64,000 nucleotides of DNA, from assembly GCF_019969725.1 (NCBI RefSeq), contig NZ_JAHXYW010000010.1, positions 156,682 through 220,681 of the forward strand. The letters are read 5' to 3'. Shown one piece after another: positions 1 to 8,111 of this stretch. Numbering within the stretch: the first letter of the stretch is position 1; the number at the start of each line of letters is the position of its first letter. Both the position numbers and the translations under genes were made by a program. Source of the stretch: Neobacillus bataviensis (GTDB lineage: Bacteria; Bacillota; Bacilli; Bacillales_B; DSM-18226). Under the pieces are notes generated by a model. That model did not search any database. It saw nothing but the letters and a program-made list of their open reading frames with translations, and was not told the DNA's origin.

Positions 1-137
1 ATGGGGGTCAATGTCTAATTAACATTGATTCCTTTTAGTTTTCATAAATTACCTGCGTAGTAGGAACAGATAATCTGGTATGGTAGTTTTGGAAATCAAT
101 CACGAATGGATATATTACCGGGAATGCAATAATTTTT

Positions 138-1542
138 TTGCATACTATAATAAATGAACAAGGGGTGAGCGGTCTGGCGATAAATAAAATTGCGGTGATT
201 GGTACTGGTTATGTTGGTTTAGTTACCGGTGCTGTTCTTGCCGATTTGGGATTAGATGTTACTTGTGTAGATAACAATAGCGAAAAAATTAACGGGTTAA
301 GAGAGGTATCGTTCCTATTTACGAACCGGGGCTTGACTTGATTGTAGAACGAAGTATTTATTCTAAACGCTTAATTTTTACCACTGATCTAAAAAGCGCT
401 GTATCCGAATGCGATGTGATTATGATTGCAGTTGGTACTCCCCCAGCTGTAGACGGCAGTGCGGATTTACAATTTATCGAAGCGGCCGTGAGGGAAATTG
501 CAAGTCATATGAATGGTTACAAGGTAATCGTTAATAAAAGTAAAGTACTGTACCAATTGGCACTGCCCAAAAGATTAAAGGATGGATTTTTGAAGAACTA
601 AGACTTAGAGGAGTTTCCTACGATTTTGATATTCTGGCAAATCCGGAATTTTTAAGAGAGGGCTCAGCCATCGATGATTTCTTACATCCAGATCGAGTTG
701 TTATCGGATCTGAAACAATGAGAGCTGTGGATATAATCAAACAAATGTATCGAGTATTATTTTTAGATGATTCCCAATATGTCGTAACCGATATGGAAAC
801 GGCTGAAATGATTAAGTATGCTTCCAATGCTTTTCTTGCGATGAAGGTAACTTTTATGAATGAAATAGCCCATCTTTGCGAAAAGGTAGGGGCCAATGTT
901 CAGGATGTAGCAAATGGAATGGGAAAGGACGGGAGAATAGGTCCGGAGTTTTTACATCCTGGTCCAGGTTTTGGCGGAAGTTGCTTTCCAAAGGACACGC
1001 GGGCGATAGCAGAAGTGGGAAAGCAAATGGGAGCTCCCCTTTCCTTAATTGATCAAACGATACAAGCAAATGAAAATCAAAAACTATTAATGGCCCGTAA
1101 AATCAGTGATGAAATGGGGGATTTGAAGGGTAAGCAGCTGGCCGTATTGGGTTTATCCTTTAAGCCTAATACTGACGATATGAGAGAGGCTCCTTCTATT
1201 ACCATTCTTAATGAACTTGCCAAAAAAGGAGCAAAATTTAAAGTTTATGATCCGATTGCCTATAAAGAGGCAAATAGGAGACTAGTGCATTTAAGGGACA
1301 GAATTGTTTATTGCAGCGATGAATATGAAACCATGAAGGATAGTGATGCCCTAATCATTATCACCGAGTGGAAACAATTTCGAAATCTTAATTTAGAAAA
1401 AGTTAAATCACTCCTCAAAAAACCGCTTTTCTTTGATTTAAGAAACATTTATCAAAAAAGGTATATGGAAGAAAAGGGATTTAAGTATGTTGGAGTGGGC
1501 CAGGGGACAAAATTACAGGCTTTTTTAGTTGAAACCTTATAA
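138..1542 (+). pseudogene. UDP-glucose 6-dehydrogenase, frameshifted
   Basis: The intact enzyme oxidises UDP-glucose to UDP-glucuronate for acidic surface polymers. Three pieces in different frames together make a nearly full-length protein. The first carries the Rossmann motif [10 protein letters not shown], the second ends near VIVNKSK, and the third holds the catalytic-Cys motif GGSCFPKDTRA and the C-terminal domain. The first break, near 305, fits loss of one G in GAGAG-GTATC. The second, at 537-546, is a tandem duplication of AAAGT. A ribosome-binding-like AAGGGGTGA at 160-168 precedes ATA at 180, where an ATG (M-N-K-I-A-V) would be expected, so the start codon may be mutated too; TTG at 138 is the only other option I see. 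Reading errors could mimic the indels, but two indels plus a lost start favour a real pseudogene. Confidence 0.85.
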
Positions 1543-1545
1543 AAA

Positions 1546-1569
1546 AATAGGAGGTATATACCTCCTATT
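1546..1569. terminator. bidirectional terminator
   Basis: A perfect 24-base palindrome built on AATAGGAGGTAT lies between the convergent ugd remnant and the regulator gene, with A/T runs on both sides. Confidence 0.75.
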
Positions 1570-1572
1570 CTT

Positions 1573-3294
1573 TTAGATGCTGCTGCTTGGCTTAACCAGA
1601 CCATGTTTTTTAATATGATACTGCAAACTTTGACGGGTGATTCCAAGGGTTTTGGCTGCCTGCGAGATATTCCAATCCGCTTCATCTAACGTTTTTTGGA
1701 TATAGTGCTCTTGCGAATTGGAGAAGATCGATTTAAACGGATTCTTCTTCAACTCCTTTTCCTTTGCTGCCTTCCCCGATTTAGCCGCCAGTAATTTCTT
1801 CTTCATAAATGCTGGAAGATGGTCAACATCGATTGCCGCATCATTTTCACCAGCCCGAATGATTAAATTTTCGATTAAATGTTCGAGCTCTCTTGTGTTC
1901 CCCGGCCAATGATATTGAAGTAGAATCGAGAGCAGCTCAGTTGAGAGATTCGGAACCTCTTTATTAAATTTCCGCCGGTACTTATCGAGGAAAAAATGAA
2001 TGAAAAAATGAATATCCTCCGTGCGCTCCCTTAAAGGAGTAATATAGAGACTTGTATGCGCGAGTCTATAAAATAAGTCGAGGCGCATTTTTCCTTCCTC
2101 AATTAACCTTTCCGGATCCTCGTTTGATGCACTGATTACAGTACACTCCACAGGGGTTACTTCATTTGACCCCACTCTTCGAACTAATCGTTCCTGTAGA
2201 ACACGGATTAATTTCGATTGCAGCGCGAGCGGCATTGAGTTAATTTCATCGAGGAACAGAGTCCCGTTCTTGGCATATTCAAACAGACCGATCTGGTTGG
2301 CTGCCCCGGTAAACGCCCCCTTGACTGTCCCAAATAACGTACTTTCCAAAAGGGTTTCCGGTATCGCCGCACAGTTAATCGCGACAAACGGATTTTCTGC
2401 TCTTGGACTGTGGTTATGGATACTTTGGGCAAATAATTCTTTTCCCGTTCCCGTTTCCCCGACGATTAACACGTCGGTATTATGTATGGCAATATTTTGC
2501 GCCTCTAGAATGAGATTTTTTAAGGCAATGCTTTTTCCTTTAATATCATCAAAGGAAAAGGTTGTCCCATTTTTTAATAGGCGATTAGTTGAATTCGATT
2601 GAACGACCTGCCTCCGGAGCTCAATCGTTTCATGAAGCAAGTTCTTGAGTTTGGATTCATTCGTACTAATCGAAAAAACAGCAATCGTTTCCCCATCCTT
2701 CTGAATCGGATAAGTACTATAATTCACATATTTTGGTACCCCATTGATTGTAGCGTGAGCCCGATATCTGGAGAAAATCGGTTTGCCGGTTTTAAAGGTA
2801 TGCTTGTGCTCAGAATATTGCGGGTTATAATTATAGGCTTCCCAAAGGTGTTTCCCGAGAATCTCCCTGCTGTCCAGACCTTCTAATTTTTCCTGAGTCC
2901 CGTTGTACAAGACAATTTTTCCATCGTGGTCACTCATCACCACGCCTTCATTCAGAGATTCGATAATTTTTTCAAGACAATACAACCTTGCTTTTTGGTT
3001 GGTTGTTATATTGGTTGTATCTTCTATACTGAGAATCAGATAATCTTGGTCCATAAAGAATTTTTTCACTTCTACTGCCAGCTTCTTATCCTTTACTATT
3101 ATTTGATAGGAATCATTTTCTACTAAAAGTTCTCCCTTATTTGGAAGTAAATCAAAAATATTGCTCCCAATAGGAAGATCTAATTGGAGGTCCTCATTTA
3201 CATCATGCCATAAAATTTCGCAGCTCCCATTTAAGACAATGACTCCGTCTACAAGACTTCTAACCAGCGAACCAATTGATGCGGCATTACTCAT
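1573..3294 (-). CDS. sigma-54-dependent activator with two PAS domains, likely hut regulator
   Basis: This 573-residue enhancer-binding protein remodels sigma-54 (SigL) RNA polymerase. Two PAS-like sensor regions (about 10-100 and 107-225) precede an AAA+ domain (about 250-470) with Walker A GETGTGKE near 279, the sigma-54 contact loop GAFTGA near 326 and Walker B LFLDE near 346. A Fis-type helix-turn-helix (WNISQAAKTLGITRQSLQYH) lies near the C-terminus. The order resembles RocR-type activators, with an extra PAS. The ATG at 3294 has AGGAGG at 3303-3308. It is divergent from hutU, which has a sigma-54 promoter, so control of histidine degradation is the likely job. The ligand sensed is not known; histidine, urocanate or a related metabolite is inferred only from position. 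Confidence 0.9.
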   Translation of the reverse strand: MSNAASIGSLVRSLVDGVIVLNGSCEILWHDVNEDLQLDLPIGSNIFDLLPNKGELLVENDSYQIIVKDKKLAVEVKKFFMDQDYLILSIEDTTNITTNQKARLYCLEKIIESLNEGVVMSDHDGKIVLYNGTQEKLEGLDSREILGKHLWEAYNYNPQYSEHKHTFKTGKPIFSRYRAHATINGVPKYVNYSTYPIQKDGETIAVFSISTNESKLKNLLHETIELRRQVVQSNSTNRLLKNGTTFSFDDIKGKSIALKNLILEAQNIAIHNTDVLIVGETGTGKELFAQSIHNHSPRAENPFVAINCAAIPETLLESTLFGTVKGAFTGAANQIGLFEYAKNGTLFLDEINSMPLALQSKLIRVLQERLVRRVGSNEVTPVECTVISASNEDPERLIEEGKMRLDLFYRLAHTSLYITPLRERTEDIHFFIHFFLDKYRRKFNKEVPNLSTELLSILLQYHWPGNTRELEHLIENLIIRAGENDAAIDVDHLPAFMKKKLLAAKSGKAAKEKELKKNPFKSIFSNSQEHYIQKTLDEADWNISQAAKTLGITRQSLQYHIKKHGLVKPSSSI

Positions 3295-3399
3295 ACCAAA
3301 AACCTCCTTTTAAAAAGATTGTTTATATTTCAAAATATAACATTTATTGCGAATGTTTAAAATAATCTGCATGCAAATTTTATCTGCACTATTAAAAAA

Positions 3400-3414
3400 A
3401 TGCAAACGTTTTCA
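3400..3414. promoter_or_regulatory. cre (CcpA) site upstream of hutU
   Basis: ATGCAAACGTTTTCA fits every fixed position of the cre consensus WTGNAANCGNWNNCW. It lies about 145 bases upstream of the -24/-12 promoter and suggests carbon catabolite repression, which is known for hut in B. subtilis. It also sits in the likely activator-binding region, next to repeated ATCTGCA/TGCAAA half-sites at 3364-3388 that could be enhancer sites. CcpA binding is inferred. Confidence 0.65.
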
Positions 3415-3543
3415 ATGTTGGAGCTTTAATCGACTTTACCCCCGTAAACCCTGCAAAAACTATCTGCGGTCTTTTCGATATGCTAAGCATTAATTTAATA
3501 GGTTAGTAGCGAATTTTTTAAAGAAAAGCACCATTCCTCCATC

Positions 3544-3560
3544 TTGGCACGGTACTTGCA
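3544..3560 (+). promoter_or_regulatory. sigma-54 (-24/-12) promoter of hutU
   Basis: TTGGCAC-N5-TTGCA matches the sigma-54 consensus, with GG at 3546-3547 and GC at 3558-3559 exactly 12 bases apart. Transcription would start near 3571, leaving a leader of about 34 bases before the hutU ATG. The divergent gene encodes a sigma-54 activator. Confidence 0.9.
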
Positions 3561-3604
3561 ATATAAAAATAAGAGTACACCATTTAATCTAGGAGGAATT
3601 ATTT

Positions 3605-5326
3605 ATGTCAAAACCAGAAATCTTATATTCCGTTAAAGCACAGAGAGGACCGGAACTTCGCTGTAAGGGCTGGAGACAGGAGGCCATCTTGCGGATGCTT
3701 GAAAACAATATGGAGAACGCTGAAAAGCCGGAAGAACTCGTCATTTATGGCGGGATCGGAAAAGCGGCCCGTAACTGGGAGTCCTACCACGCCATCGTAA
3801 AATCGTTAAAGGAACTGGAAGATGATGAAACACTGGTTGTCCAATCCGGTATGCCTGTAGCCGTCTTTAAAACTCATAAATATGCGCCAACCGTTGTCAT
3901 GGCAACGACGAACATCATGAAGGCTGACTGGCCGACATTCTATGATCTTCAAGATAAAAACTTAACGATGTATGCCAACTATACAGCGGCTCCATGGGAG
4001 TACATTGGTACCCAAGGTGTTATCCAAGGTACATTTGAAACCCTATCAGCGATTGCCCGCTTACATTATGACGATTCCCTGGTTGGTAAAATCCTGTTAA
4101 CGGCCGGGGCAGGCGGTATGGGAGGCAACCAAACAAGAGCAATGACGATGCATGGCGGTGTCGCCATTCTTTGTGATTCCAATGTCGAAATCATTAATCG
4201 CCGTATCGAAAAGAAATTTATTGATGTTTTAGTAGATTCCTTGGATGAGGCGATCGCCTTGGCGAAGGAATATGCGGCAGCGGGAAAACCGTTAGGGATT
4301 GCTGTTGTTGGTAACGCAGCTGATATTTTTGAAGAAGTTATTCAAAAAGGGTTCCTGCCAGACATCGCCACATCAATGACCCCAGCCCATGACCCTATTT
4401 CTTACTTACCAGCCGGGCTTTCAGTCGATGAGGCAGAAGAGCTTCGTGATAAAAACCGTGAGCTTTATTTAGAAAAAGCACGTGAAACGATGGTACGCGA
4501 GCTAAAAGCGCTCATTAAGTTCTTAGACTTAGGGGTGAAATCATTTGAATACGGTACAAGTATCCGAAAGGAATGTATCGATGCCGGCATGGATGCGAAG
4601 GAAGCGAAGCGTTTGCCAGGCTTCGTTGCTGAATACATCCGTCCGCTCTTTTGTGAAGGCCGCGGCCCATTCCGCTGGGTTTGTCTATCCGGTGAAGCAG
4701 AGGATTTACGAAAGATTGACGATATGATTTTAGAAGAATTCAGTGATGATTTGCTTGTAACCCGGTGGATCAAGCTTGCCAAAGAACATATTCCAATCGA
4801 AGCCTTGCCAGCACGTATTTGTTATATGGGCTTTGGACAGCGGAAGAAATTCGCTTTAAAAGTAAATGACATGATTCGAAAGGGCGAGCTTGCCGGACCA
4901 GTTGCTTTTTCACGAGATAACTTAGACTCCGGTTCCATTGTGAACCCTACCTTTGAATCTGAAAATATGAAGGACGGCGGCGACTTAATTTCTGACTGGC
5001 CGGTATTGAACGGTCTATTAAACGCAGTCGGAATGTGTGATTTGATTGCCCTTCAAGCGAACTATTCGATGGGGGAAGCGGTTCACACCGGTGTAACGAT
5101 GGTTGCCGATGGTACAGCAGAATCGGATATGAGACTGGAAGTGGCGATGACCGTTGACTCAGGAATTGGCGTTATCCGCCATGCCCAGGCCGGTTACGAA
5201 ACTGCCCGTGATGTAGCGAATGGTAAAGGAAAACTTACGAACGAAAGCATCAAGGTTCCGTTATGGTGGTCACCAAAAGCAACGTTTGGCCCTAAGGATT
5301 TAGAAAAGGAAAATGTAAAGGCATAA
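3605..5326 (+). CDS. hutU: urocanate hydratase (divergent type)
   Basis: Urocanase adds water to urocanate to give imidazolonepropionate, the second step of histidine breakdown, using tightly bound NAD. The 573-residue protein has the NAD-binding motif TAGAGGMGG near residue 170 and the family blocks IRPLFCEGRGPFRW and RDNLDSGS. Compared with the usual bacterial enzyme as I remember it, the Cys of the DCGS block is Ser here and the HHGGGVGMG block is replaced by an unrelated stretch (QANYSMGEAVHTG), so it belongs to a divergent branch. AGGAGGAA at 3591-3598 sets the start. First gene of the sigma-54-driven operon, with hutI, an M20 gene and hutH downstream. Confidence 0.9.
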   Translation: MSKPEILYSVKAQRGPELRCKGWRQEAILRMLENNMENAEKPEELVIYGGIGKAARNWESYHAIVKSLKELEDDETLVVQSGMPVAVFKTHKYAPTVVMATTNIMKADWPTFYDLQDKNLTMYANYTAAPWEYIGTQGVIQGTFETLSAIARLHYDDSLVGKILLTAGAGGMGGNQTRAMTMHGGVAILCDSNVEIINRRIEKKFIDVLVDSLDEAIALAKEYAAAGKPLGIAVVGNAADIFEEVIQKGFLPDIATSMTPAHDPISYLPAGLSVDEAEELRDKNRELYLEKARETMVRELKALIKFLDLGVKSFEYGTSIRKECIDAGMDAKEAKRLPGFVAEYIRPLFCEGRGPFRWVCLSGEAEDLRKIDDMILEEFSDDLLVTRWIKLAKEHIPIEALPARICYMGFGQRKKFALKVNDMIRKGELAGPVAFSRDNLDSGSIVNPTFESENMKDGGDLISDWPVLNGLLNAVGMCDLIALQANYSMGEAVHTGVTMVADGTAESDMRLEVAMTVDSGIGVIRHAQAGYETARDVANGKGKLTNESIKVPLWWSPKATFGPKDLEKENVKA

Positions 5327-5345
5327 AGATCGAAAGAAAAACTGG

Positions 5346-5384
5346 ATAGTAGAGATCCCGGATTGTTCTCTACTATTCTTTTTT
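5346..5384 (+). terminator. terminator/attenuator after hutU
   Basis: ATAGTAGAGA pairs with TCTCTACTAT around an 11-base loop and is followed by a T-rich run. It lies between hutU and hutI, so hutI may be expressed by partial readthrough or from its own promoter. Confidence 0.75.
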
Positions 5385-5396
5385 ACTCAGTATTTG

Positions 5397-5492
5397 ATTC
5401 GCTGATAAAACTCTGGAATTCGCTGATAAATACTCCAGATTCGCTGATAAAACCCAAAATTCACTGATAAACTCTAAAAATCCGCTGATAAA
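5397..5492. repeat. five-copy 21-base direct repeat (ATTCGCTGATAAA)
   Basis: The 13-base unit ATTCGCTGATAAA begins at 5397, 5418, 5439, 5459 (ATTCACTGATAAA) and 5480 (ATCCGCTGATAAA). The period is 20-21 bases, two helical turns, and the 7-8 bases between units vary. The array fills the gap between the hutU terminator and the hutI ribosome binding site. Its role is unknown. Confidence 0.85.
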
Positions 5493-5539
5493 GTCTAATT
5501 TTTTTGGATTTACATAAAGATTGGAGGTTTTTAATAAGA

Positions 5540-6781
5540 ATGTCTGAAACAAAGTTGAAGACAAAAATAGATTTATTGATCACCAATGCCTCAGAAGTCA
5601 TTACCTGTGTGGGCGAAGGCATGAGTGATATTGGCGTCCTCCAAAATGCCTGGATTGCAATTAAGGACGGAAAAATTGCTGCTGTGGGTACTGAGGAGGA
5701 AATAAAGCAGGACTTCATAACAGAGCATTCTTCCGTCATCGATGCTAAAGGAAAGGTTGTCGCCCCCGGTTTCATAGATTCCCACACCCATTTAGTTTTT
5801 TATGGTACTAGAGTAGAAGAGTACACAGCAAAGGTGGCAGGGCTTGACCCCAAAAAGCTCGGGATTTCTGCAGGACCGAACCGAACTGTTGAATTAACGA
5901 GGAATCGACCCGCTGAAGAGCTCTTTGAACAATCAAAAAAACGGCTGATGAACATGCTGGATTATGGGATCACTACAGTCGAAAGCAAGAGCGGCTATGG
6001 TTTGACGACCGAGAGTGAAATCAAAATTTTAGAAGTCAGCAGAAGGTTGAATAAAGAAACACCCATCGATGTACTTAATACGTTTTTAGGTGCCCATGGA
6101 TTTCCGGAAAATTTAACGAAAGCGGAATATCTTTTTAAAATCGTCAGCGAGATGATTCCGCAGGTAGGAGAACGGGGACTGGCGGAATTTTGCGATGTTT
6201 GGTGTGATGAAGGTTATTTTACCGCAGCGGAATCAGAAATGATCCTGAAAGCCGGGCTCCAGTACGGAATGAAACCAAAAATTCATGCCGATGCCTATTC
6301 CTATATTGGCGGATCGGACCTCGCAGCCGAAATGAAAATGGTGTCGATTGACCATTTGAATTACACGCCAGTTGAAGTAATGGAAAAGCTCGCTGAAGCA
6401 AAGGTTACCGGCGTGTTAATGCCGGCACTTGATTTTGCGGTTGCTCATAAGCGTCCATTCGAAGCACGAAAAATGCTCGACCTTGGCATGAACATCGCCT
6501 TGGCAACTGATTTATGTCCCGCCTGCTATACTCAATCGATGCAATTTGTGATTAACCTTGCCTGCCGACTCTATCAATTCTCTGTGGAAGAAGCGATCAA
6601 AGCTGCTACCTATGGCGGCGCAAGGGCTCTTGACCTCGATGATAGGGGAGTCATTGAAGAAGGAAAACTAGCAGACTTGCAGATTTGGAATGTTCCAACC
6701 TATAAGCATATAGCTTACGAGCTTGGGACGAACATTGTGGAAACTGTGATTAAGAACGGAAAGATTGTCGTTAGCCGCTAA
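5540..6781 (+). CDS. hutI: imidazolonepropionase
   Basis: HutI hydrolyses imidazolonepropionate to N-formimino-L-glutamate, the third histidine-degradation step. The 413-residue amidohydrolase shows the metal-binding motif DSHTHL, KIHADAY, SIDHLNYT and ATDLCPACYTQSMQ. The last replaces the usual DLNPGSS-like block, so this protein is divergent as hutU is. ATG at 5540 is chosen over an in-frame ATG at 5504 because TGGAGG at 5522-5527 serves it. It is followed after 21 bases by the M20 gene. Confidence 0.9.
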   Translation: MSETKLKTKIDLLITNASEVITCVGEGMSDIGVLQNAWIAIKDGKIAAVGTEEEIKQDFITEHSSVIDAKGKVVAPGFIDSHTHLVFYGTRVEEYTAKVAGLDPKKLGISAGPNRTVELTRNRPAEELFEQSKKRLMNMLDYGITTVESKSGYGLTTESEIKILEVSRRLNKETPIDVLNTFLGAHGFPENLTKAEYLFKIVSEMIPQVGERGLAEFCDVWCDEGYFTAAESEMILKAGLQYGMKPKIHADAYSYIGGSDLAAEMKMVSIDHLNYTPVEVMEKLAEAKVTGVLMPALDFAVAHKRPFEARKMLDLGMNIALATDLCPACYTQSMQFVINLACRLYQFSVEEAIKAATYGGARALDLDDRGVIEEGKLADLQIWNVPTYKHIAYELGTNIVETVIKNGKIVVSR

Positions 6782-6802
6782 TTCTATAAGGAGGGACACT
6801 GA

Positions 6803-7972
6803 ATGAGAACGAATCAAGCAGCAAAAGCCGCTGACTATATTAATGCGGACCGCCTGCAGAAATTATTTTTGGAGCTGGCAAAAATAAATGCCCCGAGCAC
6901 AAAAGAAAGTCTTGTGGCGGAGTATTTGAAAATGGCACTGCCTGAGTTAGGTTTTACCTTTGAGTTTGATGAGGCACACAAAAATTTCGATGGAGAAGTT
7001 GGGAACTTAATCGCCTGGAGGGAAGGAACGGACCCGTCGATTCCGCCGTTATTTTTCTCAACCCATATGGACACAGTACTGCCAACGGAAGGATTGAAAC
7101 CAGTCATTAAAGAAGGCGTCATTTATTCAGATGGCACGACCATACTTGGAGCCGACGACAGGGCGGCCTTGGCGGCTTATTTGGAAGCGATCCGCGCTAT
7201 TATCGAGAGCGGGGTCCCGCATGGACCGCTTGAATTGATTTTAACGGTCAATGAACAGCCAGGCCTAGTTGGTGCTACATATATGGACTACAGCAAGGCA
7301 AAAAGCAAAACCGGATATATTTTTGACAGCAGCGGCGATGTTGGCCAGATTATTTTAAAAGGACCGTACAGCAGCCGGATTTGGATGGAGGTTCAAGGAA
7401 ATGCTGCCCATATCGCCCTCAATGCTGAGGAAGGTAACAGCGCGTTTATTCTTGCCGCCGAAGGATTAGCGAATATGAAGCTCGGTGCCATTGATGAAGA
7501 AACACTTGCCAATATCGGGATCATCAAAGGCGGTGAGCTGACATCGATCATTCCGGGCAGCGTCACCATTGCCGGTGAGGTGCGGAGTTTTTTAAAGGAG
7601 AAATTAGATGCCCAGCTAGAGCATATGGAGGAAGTCATGAAGCAGGCCGCCGAGAAAAAGGGCGGAAAAGTGGACGTGAGGATTGAGAAAAAGTATCTCG
7701 GCTTTGATATTCCAGAGGATAATATTTTAGTAAAGACAGTGGAAACTGCGGCTGAAAATATAGACGTGAAGCCGTATTTAACGGAAACATTAGGCGGTGC
7801 CGATACGAATGTGTTAAATGAACATGGACTAACCTGTTTGACGCTTGGACTGGGATTCCAAAATATCCATTCCTTCAGGGAATGTATTAGCATTGATAAC
7901 CTGATTAATACAGGGCGATTAACAGCTGCATTGATAGAACAGTGGTATGTAAACCATAAAATCGCCGAATAA
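6803..7972 (+). CDS. M20-family metallopeptidase (PepT-like) in the hut locus
   Basis: This 389-residue protein is related to tripeptidase T-like M20 enzymes, cytosolic dizinc exopeptidases. It has STHMDT (His and Asp ligands), TTILGADDRAALA (bridging Asp) and NIHSFRE (C-terminal His). At the base/ligand position, normally Glu-Glu, it reads NEQPG, so the second Glu is Gln. That could weaken one metal site or mark a different activity. It lies 21 bases after hutI, with AGGAGGG before the ATG, in a place where hut operons often carry a formiminoglutamase. A role in releasing histidine from peptides or in handling formiminoglutamate is speculation. Confidence 0.8.
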   Translation: MRTNQAAKAADYINADRLQKLFLELAKINAPSTKESLVAEYLKMALPELGFTFEFDEAHKNFDGEVGNLIAWREGTDPSIPPLFFSTHMDTVLPTEGLKPVIKEGVIYSDGTTILGADDRAALAAYLEAIRAIIESGVPHGPLELILTVNEQPGLVGATYMDYSKAKSKTGYIFDSSGDVGQIILKGPYSSRIWMEVQGNAAHIALNAEEGNSAFILAAEGLANMKLGAIDEETLANIGIIKGGELTSIIPGSVTIAGEVRSFLKEKLDAQLEHMEEVMKQAAEKKGGKVDVRIEKKYLGFDIPEDNILVKTVETAAENIDVKPYLTETLGGADTNVLNEHGLTCLTLGLGFQNIHSFRECISIDNLINTGRLTAALIEQWYVNHKIAE

Positions 7973-8111
7973 TGGGAATGTTTTTTTATTAGGCTGTTGA
8001 ATTTTAAGAAGGTTGATTGGAGCGCAAATCAACAACTAAGTTTAATAGAGTTAATTAAGAGCTTTATAATATTTTATAAAGTCGATTAAACCTTTATAGG
8101 AGTGAGAAATC

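Noticed and set aside
5397..5492. CRISPR or coding repeat (63-residue minus-strand frame)
   Set aside because: Units are 13 bases with 7-8-base gaps, far too short for CRISPR, and the minus frame has no ribosome site.
7393..7893. 166-residue minus-strand gene inside the M20 gene
   Set aside because: Antisense shadow of a well-supported gene, without ribosome site or recognisable domain.
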